From Sclerurus mexicanus (lineage: Eukaryota > Chordata > Aves > Passeriformes > Furnariidae), in the NCBI GenBank assembly GCA_013396755.1, contig VWZF01005124.1:14215-78214 (forward strand): DNA of 64,000 nucleotides, in the 5' to 3' direction. Below, in pieces: positions 49,762-62,431 of this stretch. A program made the position numbers and the translations under genes. Numbering within the stretch: the stretch's first letter is position 1; each line of letters starts with the position of its first letter. The notes under the pieces are model-generated. The model made no database searches. It had not been told where the DNA came from and worked only from the letters and a program-made list of their open reading frames with translations.

Positions 49762-50236
49762 GAAAATACTGTGTCCAGTTCTGGGCTTCTCAGTACAAGA
49801 AAGTCATGGAGCTCCTGAAGTGAGTCCAGCAGAGATGGTTAAGGGATGGAGCATCTCACTTACCAGGAAAAGTTGAAGGAGCTGGACCTGTTCAGCCTCA
49901 GAAAGAGACTCCTGAGAGAGGACCTTATTGATATGAAGCCAGGGTGCCATGAGGATGGAGTCAGGTTTTTCTTGATTGTGTTGAGCAAGAGGACCCAAGG
50001 CAACCGGCAGAAACTGATGTACAGGATGTGAGGAAGAACTTCTTTACTGTGTGAGTGACTGAGCACTGAAACAGATTGCCCAGAGCTCTTATGGAGTCTC
50101 CCTCACTGGATGCATTTAAGAACTGTCTGGACAAAATCCTGTTCAATGTGCTCTAGAACAACTTGAGCAGGAACGTTAGACCAGATGATTTGCTGCTGTC
50201 CCTTTCAACCTGACCCGTTCCGTGCTTCTGTGACTG
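49762..50236 (+). mobile_element. CR1 LINE fragment, ORF2 end and 3' region
   Basis: Plus-strand CR1. CTGTGTCCAGTTCTGGGCTT near 49770 marks entry into the ORF2 C-terminus. It is followed by the GTTGAAGGAGCTGGACCTGT step (EKLKELDLFSLRKRLLREDL in frame near 49870-49925), TGAGGAAGAACTTCTTTACT near 50029, and a 3' tail near GTTAGACCAGATGATTTGCT ending GTGCTTCTGTGACTGTCTG at about 50222-50240. Frames are broken. Confidence 0.92.
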
Positions 50237-53200
50237 TCTGTAACTACTCATGAATTCAGAAATCAAGTTCTATCTTTCATATAATATTTTCCACATCTTA
50301 TTGTTTAAGACAATGAGAAGTACTCCTCAGTGGTAATCACACTGAGAATTTACTTTAGTTATGCCATTTCTAAATTTTCCTTCTTTGGTGCTCTGTCTCA
50401 GTGTCTCAAGACCAAAATACTCTGTCAGGTAGGGACATACCAAGTTATTGAGGAAAGGCTGATAATTTTAGGTTATTAAGTTTCCCTGTGAGACTCAAAG
50501 CCATACAAACTCAGGGCATACAATTCATTGAATTGTATGACAAACTTATATTTGAAAACTATATACACCTAAACAGCTGAAATTCTCTATAGAGGTCTGT
50601 GGGTTCTACTTTACATTATAGATTTTATTATTTGTTCAGTGTGTTTTTCTTTGCTTTGTGCCATTGTGGGTTTTGAATCATTTTTGATGTACAAAAAAAA
50701 AGGCATTTAATTTTCACTAGATATCTCACACAGATCATCAAAAAGCAGATTCTGTCAGTATAATCATATATTAAATATAATCCAACATAAATTTTAAGCA
50801 TCTTAGAAAATGTTCTTAAGCAATCCATCATGCTCCAGATAAACTATTTGTTTACAGAATTAAGATTTTACAGAAATCATCCATTTAAAATTATTTTGGC
50901 TAATTGTGAAGAGGAATAGACAGGAAATAAACTAATATAGATCAGTAAAAATTTCTCTACTGCAACATCTTAAAACTCTAACTTTTATGCTATAAAACAT
51001 TCTGGCAACATTTTGACAAACATTTTTATTCATAAAAATTTTCTCATAGGAATTAACAGATATTCATTACAGAAGAGTAGATTTCCAGCAATTGTTTCAG
51101 TTTAGCCTGTTTATTCTTTCATCTACAACAGTGTCCTTACTGTTATTAAAAAAAAATATCATCTTCTGTTGTAAACAGAAAATTGTTTATTAAAAACTTA
51201 CTGATAATTTATGGTTAAATTTTCTTTTTCTAAATTGCTGTCTATATAGGAATCAAATTTCTAATATTCTACCAATATGTTGATGTACTTCTTCACCTTC
51301 AGCAAGTCCATATGACTATATTGATATTGTTTTCATTATATTAATATTGTTCTAGTTAAATATGCCACTAATTCTACATCTCCTTTGGAAACATTGCCTC
51401 TAATTTCAAAACAAGATTTATTAACAAAAATATTTTGTGTGCAGTGTTTGGTCAGTGAGACAACGAACTAAGAAAGAATAAAAAAAAATCCTCACAACTC
51501 TAAAAAACATGCTTGTGAGGAGCAAAGATTCTATTTCTTGGCATATGCTTTATACTTCTTAAAAGTAGATCCCCACTTAAATCTGAATGACTATGTCTAG
51601 ATTGCTCCTAGGCCAAGAATACAGGAAACAGATGACAAAACCACAGAAAAATAATCTCGTTTGTTCCTTTGTCCACCTCTGTGTCACCCACCTACATAAG
51701 CAGAAAAGTGAAGAAATATTTGTTTACACTCAGATATTGTTGATATTTTCAAGAGTCTCATAACCCAAAATCTAAACTGTTGCAGGACATAGACCTTTTT
51801 TTATTTGTACATGAAAAATGAGGAGAACATTTAGCTTTGGAACTATAGCTGTTTTGAGAGTAATCTAAAAAATCTTTGAAAATTGGCATTTCCAAATAAT
51901 GATACCTCAAAAAAATTATCAGAAAATTAAACATTTCTGAGCATGACATCTTACAGGAATGAAGGAAAAGTTGTTTTTTTCTTACTTCAGTAAATTATTT
52001 TTCTAATCTTCAAGTTTTCCTTGAATAGTTGCCACCAGAAAGACAAAACTGGTGGTAAAAAGCTCATCATCACTGGATCTTTTTGTGAAGCACACTGATC
52101 TAAAGAAGATCCGATTCATGAATGCCTCAGGAAATCACAAATTCAGAAGATTTTCCTGTGTAAGACCCAGTTTGTGTCTCGATATGAATGCACAAGTGTT
52201 GTTCCTCAATGGGTAAGATGAATACTTTTTGAAGATTTTGTTCCCAAGCTATTTTCTGCATTAAAATATTACACCTTATGTAAAGCAATTAACAAAGCCT
52301 CAGTTCAACATAAATCAGAAATGTAGTATACCTTTTCACTCAATTGACAGATATGTAGCATCATATATTTTTAGTATCATGGTGTAATATTAATCTGTAA
52401 GAAAACATAAATTCTCAAAAATCAATGTGGTGTATAATGCAAAATATATTTCAGATTGACTTATCTTTTACCATATTCTGTTCCTCTGGGTTTACTAACA
52501 CTGTGAATGTATGTACTACATCTTCAGAGTCTAATATTAATTTGTATAATATAAACTGAATTTGCATGCAGGAAAATATGAATTAAAGTATTACAAAATA
52601 TTTTATATACACAGTTCCTTACTGAATACATTGCATGTCCCTTAAATTTCTTAATCAGAAATAAATTTTATATATCACAACCGTGAAACAGAAATTTGTT
52701 TCTAATCTTAACCACTACATATTCTGAGCTTTCAGTCCTACCAGTACACTTTATTTAGACAATGCAGAAACTCAAACTGTATTTCAATTGTATTCAACAA
52801 CAGACTTGTCTGATTTTATTTTATTTTCAATGCTATGCAGTCATATAAACCTTGGTGAAATTAATAGTTCAGTCTACCAAGAGAAAGTAGCATCATTTTA
52901 CACTTCATTTGCACTCATGGTATTAAGGGATTGTAAAGGGACTGGACTGTGAAGAATCTGGTTGTTGGTGTTTAAAATCAATATTTTTATCAAAATAATA
53001 TGCAATAATCACTTCTGAGGATATGGAAGTCATCTCAGCTACCTAAGACGTGGGAATACTTAATGTTTAATAGGAAGTAGCAAAGCACCTATAATTAAGG
53101 GAAAGGTCAATTCTGTATGAAGTCTAAATTCCCTTCAGTCTCTGGAATGAGAATTGAAGTACAGAAAACATAGTCAAAGTTTCAAGCTCAAGACATCATA

Positions 53201-56200
53201 ACTGATTAATTATGATAGATATAGAAGTGATTAGCAGTGAGTTCAGAATAACTCAGTAGTGTATAAAGAGCACTGTTTGTGTGGGCCTTAATATGGGTAA
53301 GGCCTAGAGGAAGGTGGATTCATTCATTTCAGCATTATGACACTTCACTGGTATCTGAGGACAATTTAAGAAAAAAAGATTTTCAGTCAGTCAATAATGA
53401 GGTTTCATGTCTTTGTATTGCAGTCAGTGTTTTTTAACACACATACATCTGTGCTTGCAATATGCACTGATTAATCCGTGACTCTTGAGATTTAAACTGC
53501 CATTCTCAGAGCTGTCTTTTTACCATAAAATCAACCCAAGGAAAAAAACAAAAACAAAAACAAAAACAAACAAGCATTTCCCTTAAACTGTCAATAATTT
53601 AAAAATGCACTCTTATTCATACTGCTGCGGGGAATAAAATAAAGCCCCATGAACATTTTGATCAGAGAGCAATTTGATAATGCTGCCTATGAGAAGTTCA
53701 CAAAGTGGGCCCACAAAAGCAAATTCCATTCTTTGAACAGCTTCCCTTTCAATTCTATTGAATCTTTGTTGAAATTTGCCTTGAAAAATACACTTTCTAA
53801 TAGAAACTGGCTTACTGCAACCTTCATGTAACATATACAATAGTGCAAACTATTTTATCTCTGTCTTTTAGCATTGTGCTAAAAGTGTGCAAGTTTAATC
53901 CATCATGAAAAAATATAAACTCCTCTCTTTGCCTAAGAGAACCTGACAGTCTCAATAAAAGGATTCACAGACTCTTCCAATGAAATAGACAAGCAGTGGA
54001 AATGGATGTATAAATCTCAGCTTTACATTTTATCCAATGACTGTTTACCTTCAAACTAACAATCAGTTCCTGAAGTAACTCTCAGAAACCCCTATGTATC
54101 TCCATCACTGCTGCACAGGTATCTTCTCTCTGACTCAGTGATCCTCTTTTCCACAATAACACAGCTGCAACAAGAGGAATCAGATATCTGTCAAGCCAGA
54201 CTGACAATATCTTATGCTGAGATATGCAGGTTGAGACACTCAGTGTAAAAGAAGTTTTAAGCCAGATCTTATGCTTCCTGGCAAAACCTAGCCATTGACC
54301 TACCAAAGATTGCATTAATATTGCCTTAAATCCTATCTTTTTTTTTTTTTTTAATGAAAAAGCTCTCTGAATGGTTACAGGATTCAAGTCAATGCAAGTA
54401 CACAAGAAGTAGAGGTTTCTAAGTAGTGAATTTGTGTAGATGTTTCCTGACAGCCTCAGAGAAAGTATCCTTTTCAAATACACTCCTTTTCAACCTTTAT
54501 AGGAAGGTAGTCAACTTGCAGTCTCTGTAATGTGCACTGAGTCTAGGTACCATACTCAGGACTTTTAATTCCACTTCCCAATAATCAAGTTCTTGCCAGT
54601 CTATTTGTAAGTAACCTGTACACAACTGGCACAGAAGAGGGCATAATATTCAAACCCAGACTATTATCTTTTATACTTCAGGGGTTTTGTTTGATAAACC
54701 TTATTCTGCAAAATACTAGAAAGTCTAGTTCTAGCTGCAACATTCCTTTAATGCATACTGTCACCACAAGGGCAAGTAAAATTATCATTTAGTAAAGATT
54801 CTTACTAAATGTAAATGCCTTGTCCCCAAGTTTTCCACAGAATCAGTGTTCAAACTGAATTTATCATGTTTGGTTTTGTATGTCAGTGGATATGCAGCTA
54901 CATTAGTACACTACTGAAGTTCCTAAATACCTCACTGTGTCTTCTATTCATATGTAAATTCTGTAACTTGCATCAGAATCCAGGAGGTTGAGCTCTGAGA
55001 ATATTTCACCATTAGAAAGACCTCTATTGTAGCCTTTATACCAGTGTCCAAACATGAAAAACATTTATGACTCAATTTCTGTACAGAAATATATTCTAAT
55101 TGTGTGATTCATGGGAATCAGTTTGGACGCTAAACTTATGTAAACAAGGTAGTCTATCAATGCTATGAATCTACTAGTGCAACCTTATCAATAACCTGCC
55201 TGCCAACACTGCTTTCAGGAATTTCTTTTACAGTGTGCCAATAGATGTAAAACAAGAGAGGCAAGATTATTTTTTCTCCTTACTTAGGAGAAAAACTCCA
55301 TGAGGTGAAAAATGTAAAAGGTTACCCACTTCCAAAACCTTCATTAAATGAACAGACACAAAGGTCTTTGATGATGAATAGCTCATTATTTGATCTCATT
55401 ACCCTGGCATGTACATCTATGAAGTGACTGGAAACTACGAAGTTGTCGCCCACAAGCTTTACAGAGTGTCTGCTAGAGATTGGCACACATTCTACATCTA
55501 CATAATTTAGGGCCTATAACAATATAGTATGAAAAATCATTGAGAAAAAAACAGAACCAATTCTTTGAAAATACAGCAAGGAACCTTTGGTATCAAAGGA
55601 GAACCTTTACTTACTGAGCCAAAATCACACTTTAGGCTGGGCTCTGTATGATATACATGTGCACATTCACTAATTGAAAAGTTGTTAGTGCTATAAAAAT
55701 GACCTCCTGTGTAAACAGGCTCAAGACATAAACAACATGATAGAAGTGCAAATTTAACATATGTGAAGCAAGCTCAAGACTCTATAGGAGCCCAATTATA
55801 ATTTTTTGTGCTTTAATTTTCTAAGGTCAGCATAGATTTAAGAATATACTTTAGCACTTAGCCTGCAAAAAGCAAATATTTACCCTTCAGTTCTGTTCTG
55901 AAATATTGTATGATGACAATTCCGCTACATTTTTATAATTTTCTTTATTTTTTCTTTTCTAAATGTCAATTTAGAATGTTAACACCCATTATGCTTCTCA
56001 AACCAAATACACAGTACTACAAGATCCTTGACCCTGTACTTTATCATTCAAGAATACACAGAATCATTTCCTCCTAAACTTACCCTTACATGTGTCAAAG
56101 GGATCTTTATACTTAGCCAAGCCTTAAGAAAAATTAAAAGTATTTTTTTACTTCACATGAACATTACACTCAAACTCACATCAGGTGAATTATCAGTGAC

Positions 56201-57849
56201 AGCCTTATCCAGAAATAGTGTAAATATCTGAAAGAAACATAATTAATTGAATCCTCATGTTATTAGTGTAAGAAAAATAGAAAAAGGATGCAGGTATTTC
56301 TAGATTGCATCCCTGTGCATATGCACTTAGTGTATTTCCCAATGAAGAAATAATATGCAAGATTCAGAAAAAAGATAGCTGTGAGCAATGCATTTTCATA
56401 TGATGACAAACAGCAAACCTTTCTTTTTTAGTCCCTCTTGAGGTGTAGTAGGAGGTTCTGATGATAATTATCAATTTTTTATTTTTTTTTTATTTCTGGC
56501 AAAATGGCACCGATTTTCTGCATATACAGAATATTGATATGTCACAAATACAGAATTATACTTTCAGTTATTAAATGGTCTATTTTCTAATGATGTAAAA
56601 AATTAGTAATTATCACTAAACATCTATTTGTTAAATGAAAAATGCTTTTTCATGATAGGTTAAAAATTTAAAAAAAAAAAAAAACAACAAACAAAAGCAC
56701 ACGTTAGCTTCTCTTTAGAATTACCAAGCTCTTCAAGCTCTTTATTAACAAATGGCCTTACAACAAAACAAAACAAAATAATCCCTGAAACAGCATGATT
56801 GCAGCCCACTCTTAGAGTCACAATTCATGTTACAACCACAGAACAAGGCACCCTGGCCATACTGAAACAGAGCTATTTCTACTCCTCTCTGTCTCCATAT
56901 CTCATTCAGAGTGCTTCTTTGTCTTTTGTTATCCCAATCACTTTGCCCCTGCTTTGGAGAGTGGAACACTATCAAATTTGACATTGCTGCAGGCCCCCTT
57001 AACAGAGCAGAACATCAGCAAGAAAATGATTGTGTATGGTCTATGAATTGAATATATTCCTAGAGGCTCAATTCTGAAATGAAATTATCATGTTTAACTC
57101 ACTCTCTCCACCAACTAAAACGTAAGAGCCATTTTGAGTAGCTGGAGGGCTTGCTGAGAGCTCCACTTGGAAAGCACCAGAGTACATGTGCATACTCAAA
57201 AATGTGTCAAGATTACTAACAATATAAACATAAGTTTTAATAATGAAAGTTCAGTCTGCAGGAAAGATGACAGTGCTTACTTTCATAAGAGAAAAGTCAC
57301 AAATATCAACTTGTATAGAAATCCACTATGAACCTATAAAGAAAAATATTTTCATTCTTTCAAAAGAGAAGGTAGTCCAGAGTACCTTTATCTAAAAGAT
57401 CGGCTGTCACTGGACATCTTTTACTAGCATGTCCATCCCTTTATTATCACAAAAGAATAACGTACATTATCTTCCTCAGCCTTGCTTACTACTTGTTGTC
57501 TGCCTCTTTTTGCTTTAGGCAGTAGAACAGAATTACTCATTTCTTCAGCAAGTTTTCTTTGGCAATGCTTAACCCACATTGTAAGTGTCTTTGTGAATTT
57601 ACTTGGAGATTGAAGAAAATGGTGGTAATACTCACTCCATTTTACTCAATGGCATCTGAGAGTGGACATACTAAACCCAAGAGATATGCAACTGTTGCAG
57701 GTAAAAGCATCTTAATTTGTTGAATTTTACTTTGTTTAATTACTGTCAATTAACAGAAAACTTCTGATAATCCTTTCAGATATTAGGAAAAATAATGCAA
57801 ACAGTTAAAAATATAGTTAAGGAAATACTTTTTCTACCCCTTTCCCAGG
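50237..57849. other. 7.6 kb without recognised genes or repeats
   Basis: This is the longest stretch in which I recognise neither a CR1 nor an LTR. It is AT-rich with short homopolymers, an (AAAAAC)n tract at 53546-53571 and poly(A)/poly(T) runs near 54340-54354 and 56671-56684. The 133-codon minus-strand frame 54483-54082 contains a lysine run made by the poly(T) and has no domain I recognise. The low repeat load could reflect purifying selection on regulatory DNA, great age, or chance. Confidence 0.5.
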
Positions 57850-58440
57850 TTCCGTTTCAAGCAGGCACCTGTGTTCTCCCCTTTTCAGCATCAGCTCGCT
57901 TTTGCTGTATAATACATTCAGTCCCTCCCAGTTCCTTCAGTGAGGTGATGAGTGGTGAAGGGTCTGAGGGCCAGAGCATGACTTCTGCATGCTGCTCCTT
58001 TCCTCTCACTCCTTTCTCTGTGTTGCAGTGTGGGTAGCCTTCAGTCACAGCCCCTTCAGGGTGCCCCTGCCCCAAGGAATGTTGCCCGTGGTCTCCCTCA
58101 GAGCAACACCTCTGTCATCAAGCACATCCCTCCAGAGCATGCCATCAGCCTTGTCCCCAGTAGCATCTTCTGTGTCTTTTCCATTTCCTCCCACCCTCCC
58201 AAATGTTTCTGTCTCTCAAACAGGCCTGCTCAGAGATGCCACATTCCCTGGCTATGACTCTGGTGGACTGCAGGCCATTCACATGCCCTGTGACTCCTGG
58301 TGCAATCATGCTGGTTGTACCTAGCACACACAGGCACCCGAAGACCCATTTTTCCAGTTACTTCGAGTTACAACACTACAAGACTGACTACATCATCACT
58401 GAAATTAGGACTATAACAACATGCAAATTTTAAATCTAAG
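57850..58440. other. GC-richer block, unrecognised; possible old LTR or repeat
   Basis: Sequence from about 57850 to 58330 is much richer in C and CT than its flanks. It includes CTTCAGTCACAGCCCCTTCA near 58040 and CAGGGTGCCCCTGCCCCAAGG near 58056. This wording resembles a moderately repetitive avian sequence I associate with retroviral LTRs, possibly in minus orientation. Three overlapping plus-strand frames of 75-111 codons contain no domain. I cannot rule out a degraded exon cluster or processed pseudogene. Confidence 0.3.
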
Positions 58441-61400
58441 TAGTAAATCTTAACATTTATATGCAGGAAAACCTGAGACACAAAGCCCAGCCCCCAAGGT
58501 CACAAACAATCATTTAAACTTTCTATTCACATCACAGTTTCAGAAAACTTTCTGAAAAACACATTTTCTCAAAATAAAATATCCATTGCAGAAAACATCT
58601 GTCATCTGAGTTGAAGCACTAGAGCATTGTAAGGAGTCATAAAACCCATAAAAATGAATTGCAACAAAATACCTGCTTGGAAATAATCTAATGAGTATGA
58701 TTTAATTTAGGAGAAATTCTCTCACCATTGATTGTTAGATGTTTGTATGCTATAGTGGTATAAGAGCACCGCGAAAAGAGAAAAGTACAAAAAATACAGC
58801 AGGCAACTGGAAAGGATTACAAAACATCATATTTCCCCCCTTTTTACCCAAGTAATAATCTCACTCTATTAAATTCTGGATTTCTATATATTTCAGAGTG
58901 CAACAAGAAAATAAACATTTGTTTTTCATCTAGAATAAGAAGTTAATTTTTTTCTTTCTTATATTACTAATAGTCACACTTTTCAGCAGTCCTGATCCAG
59001 AAATCAGGAGTTAGGCTTTCTTTCACTTTACCTTTTTTTTTGACTATTTCTTGTATAATTGGGGAATTGATGTCACCTGGGCACAAAACAAGACCCACAG
59101 CACTTACTGACATATAATTTCTCTTTTTTTTTTTTTTAAATTTTATTTCTTCTTTAAATACTAGCTAGAATGACTAGAGCAGTGGAGAGCCATGTCTGTG
59201 GCACCTACACAATTCCCTATACCACTTGTTTAAAACACTTGTGGATTTTGTAATAACATAGCCCTAGACCTTGAATTCCTCCATACCTATGGCAAACCAG
59301 GGGGTTTTACAGGTTTTTTCTATCAACCTCTGGTTTCCCACCTTAAGGACATTATGTGGGTATGAAGTTAGCAGCAGTTATGTGCCAAGGTTTGTCTATT
59401 GCTCACACTTCCAACCCAGAACAGATTAAACTAGTCTGTTAGAGCTGGGCAGATGACATCAAGATCTCAGCTCTTTCACATCATCTTTTCTCTATGACAG
59501 CTTGCATACTGATTTCTTCCTAAATTGCAAAACCAAATAGGGCAAATCCTGGTGATATTTTGTCACCTTTTGTGATAATACATTAGAGTTCTAATAAATT
59601 TCCATACTTGAATTTAGGATCCGAATGAAAGATTAAACTACAGTTAAACTAAGTTGGCTTGATAAACAGTTGGAAACACTGACTGAAATCAAATATGGAA
59701 GTGTTTGCATGATTAAGTAGGAAGCAGAAAATGTTTAAAATATTAAGGTAATATATGACTTCATAAACTGGGGGAACAGAAACTAATAAATTGATCTACA
59801 AAAAAACAATGCATAATAAAAATATCTTGGAACATTATGATATGTTTACTAAAACAGCAAATATAAAAATAGCAAAAAATATGTCAGAAGAGAAATACCA
59901 GAGATTTACAATTAAGTTCCAAAATAAGTCCTTTCATGTACTGTACAATTTAACTCTGAAGTGCTCAAACGTAAAACTTCTGTGAACTACCATGCTGCAG
60001 TATGTCATCTCATGCTCAGCAACTCATAAAACCCTCTGCTACAAGGGCAGATACATCTCCTATATCCTGTCACTTCACAGTTTTCATGGGAAAATGGAAG
60101 CACACAAAATTGTTGTGGATCAGTTGATTCACAGTAACAAGTTACTTTCTAGTTATATAGTCCAGTATTTGAGTCTTTAGTTGTCTGGGAAATTAAGGCA
60201 AATTCTACCATTTTTATCTGTCCGGTTAATTAAGATTACAATGTAGAGTTTAATAAAGAAAAAAAAACATCAGTGAACAAAAGAGCAAAATAATACCAGT
60301 GTCAATCATATGACCATTTGCTCATTATTTTGAATGTACTATACTGAATCTATAAAAGAGATTTATTAATATGGAAACATTATATGGAAGACATGCTGTA
60401 CTCACATAACATTCCTTTCAAACTGGAATAGCAGAAGAGTAAAAATAAAGGACTTTGTGCTAATACAAATTTTCGGCTGCCATAATTATCTCTGTCATAG
60501 TTCTTTATTCCATTCCTTTTCTTCTGAAACGTCTCTGCAAAACAGTATCTCCCTCAAACAAAAAACTGAAATTATATTACAGAAAATTTCATCTCTTAAT
60601 GCATCATAAAAAAATGGTAATTTCCATAATATTTAGCTGAAGTTAAAATATGAGGTCTCATTCAGCATGTACAAAAATACATCTGAGACTTCATCAGAAG
60701 AGTACCTTGGATGCAGACTTGGATTCTGGAGCAATGCCAAGAGAAAGAAGTTAACTGTAAGTCTTGTAAAAATAAATCAGTATTGTTTAGCTAAGAAATA
60801 ACTGTGAAAGAACTTCCGTTATCACTCAGAACTCATGATTAATCATCTACAGACTCTCTGCCCATTCACTGCTAGTGCCAAAGAGGCTGCTGCACTGTGT
60901 TTGGAATTTATTGGCTGCTAAGAGGAGGATTCAGTTTAATGCACCGAAGAAAAATACATCACAATTAGTATTGTATTCTTTCAAAGTAAGAGCAACCCTT
61001 TCCAATGTGTCAGAGATCCAATGTGGTGATTTCAGGCTGACTCACATCTTCTTGGGATGAAACATGCTTTGTGTGTAGCTCCCAGATTTGACATAGGGAT
61101 TGATTGAAATGGGTAGCCACTATTTTCCAAGTTGTCTCTCTTAAGCAAAGTATGCCATATAGTAGTGCTAACAACATAAAAACCAGTTCGAGGTCAATGC
61201 ATGTTAAGAACTGCAGGCTTCTCAAAAGGGTTAGCATTTCTGTCTCCAACACTGATTGTAGTATTATTTTCTCCACTTTTTGAGTGAATAATTCAACAGA
61301 GAGAAAGGTATGTGAAAGAGCAAGCACAGATTTATGCATTCTCTAACCATAGTACTTTTTAAGTATATATGCCCACTATCTTTAGTCTTGTGGTTTTTGA

Positions 61401-61763
61401 CAGATAAGAAATTGCATGCACAGCACTGACTGAAGAAGAAAAAAAGAAACCTACATTCCTTATTAAAAAGAAGCAACCAATTTCAGAAAAGGACGATCAA
61501 AGAAAAAGTTTTAGAACCCCTATGAAGTGTGTGGTACACTGAAAATGTTTGCACTGCATAGCTAGAGAAGTAGTCAATGGTTTCCTGAAACCTACTTTTC
61601 TTGAAAGCTATTCCATTCCATCCAATAAAAAAGGAATAAATTATCCTCTCAAGGCAAAAACACTTATGTTGGATACTTGTTGGAAGTGTTCTGCCAAAGT
61701 GGTTGCAAGGAAGCGAATTAAAATCCTTTCCATTTTATGCCTTCTAAAAGGAATTACATGGAA
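58441..61763. other. AT-rich non-coding DNA, no gene seen
   Basis: No recognisable gene or element. Poly(T) runs lie near 59126-59139. Frames of 60-109 codons lack known features. Confidence 0.5.
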
Positions 61764-61854
61764 CATGTGTGTTGGGAAAGGCTTCTGCCACAGCACATGC
61801 AAAGCAGAGACAGAGGATCATCCCGACTACATAACGTGGAAAGGGAAACTTCTG
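61764..61854 (+). repeat. Left arm of ~90-bp inverted repeat
   Basis: Reads as the reverse complement of 62342-62431 with two substitutions and one 2-base (GT) insertion, about 96% identity. It begins ACATGTGTGTTGGGAAAGGC and ends in AAGGGAAACTTCTG. Both arms have an open frame reading CVGKGFCHSTCKAETEDHPD, simply because they are copies. The peptide is not one I recognise. Confidence 0.95.
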
Positions 61855-61870
61855 GAGACAAACTCACCAG

Positions 61871-62342
61871 TGTGACAACTTCCAAGGGACCAGAGACTTT
61901 ATAATTCAACTTTACCTGCGTCTTTTATGTACGGGTTTCCCCCTGTTTAGATTGTAACCCTTAGAAACCCCAGACATGTGAATATAGTGTGTTCCTTTCT
62001 TCCCGGGTATCCAGCCCCGCCCCCCTCCCGACCCTATTGGATGTATCACCTGTCACTCCCCATTCCTGGGCTTCCATTGGGTGTTGGTCCTCCTGCTCCC
62101 TTATTGGCCCCCTGTGTCCCCCAAACCACACCACTCCCCTGAACCCCTACCCAGTCACATCCTACCTCCCAAACCCCGCCCGAAGAGTTTATATACCTTT
62201 GGGTAACGTAATTAAAGGCTTTTTCTACGACCTCACTACACCGGAGTGCTGCCTGTCTTCACTCCTGACCACGTGGGATTTCGCAATCCCCTCCATGCCC
62301 CGGGAAGCCTGAGGGAATAGATGGAGCCGTATCCCCTCCAAC
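61871..62342 (+). mobile_element. LTR-like promoter segment in the loop of the inverted repeat
   Basis: GC-rich segment bounded by TGTGACAACTTCC (61871) and CTCCAACA (ends 62342), compatible with TG...CA LTR ends. Inside it, in order, are a GC box CCCCGCCCCC (62015-62024), three ATTGG boxes (reverse CCAAT) at 62036-62040, 62076-62080 and 62103-62107, a second GC box at 62174-62182, TATA box TTTATATA at 62188-62195, ATTAAA at 62211-62216 and an E-box CACGTG near 62269. This spacing, with the poly(A)-type signal just after the TATA box, is familiar from avian gammaretrovirus-like LTRs. No primer-binding site or target duplication is visible; the ends are proposals. Confidence 0.55.
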
Positions 62343-62431
62343 AGAAGCTTCCCTTTCCACGTTATATAGTCGGGATGATCCTCTGTCTCTGCTTTGCATG
62401 TGCTGTGGCAGAAGCCTTTCCCAACACATGT
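62342..62431 (-). repeat. Right arm of ~90-bp inverted repeat
   Basis: Partner of 61764-61854 in opposite orientation. Beyond it the flank (GGAGTCC...) no longer pairs with the left flank, so the arms have sharp outer ends. On a single strand the two arms would fold into a stem of about 90 pairs with a loop of about 490 bases. Confidence 0.95.

Noticed and set aside
54082..54483. Minus-strand frame of 133 codons
   Set aside because: It contains a lysine run created by a poly(T) tract, has no recognisable domain, and its surroundings show no splice or promoter pattern.
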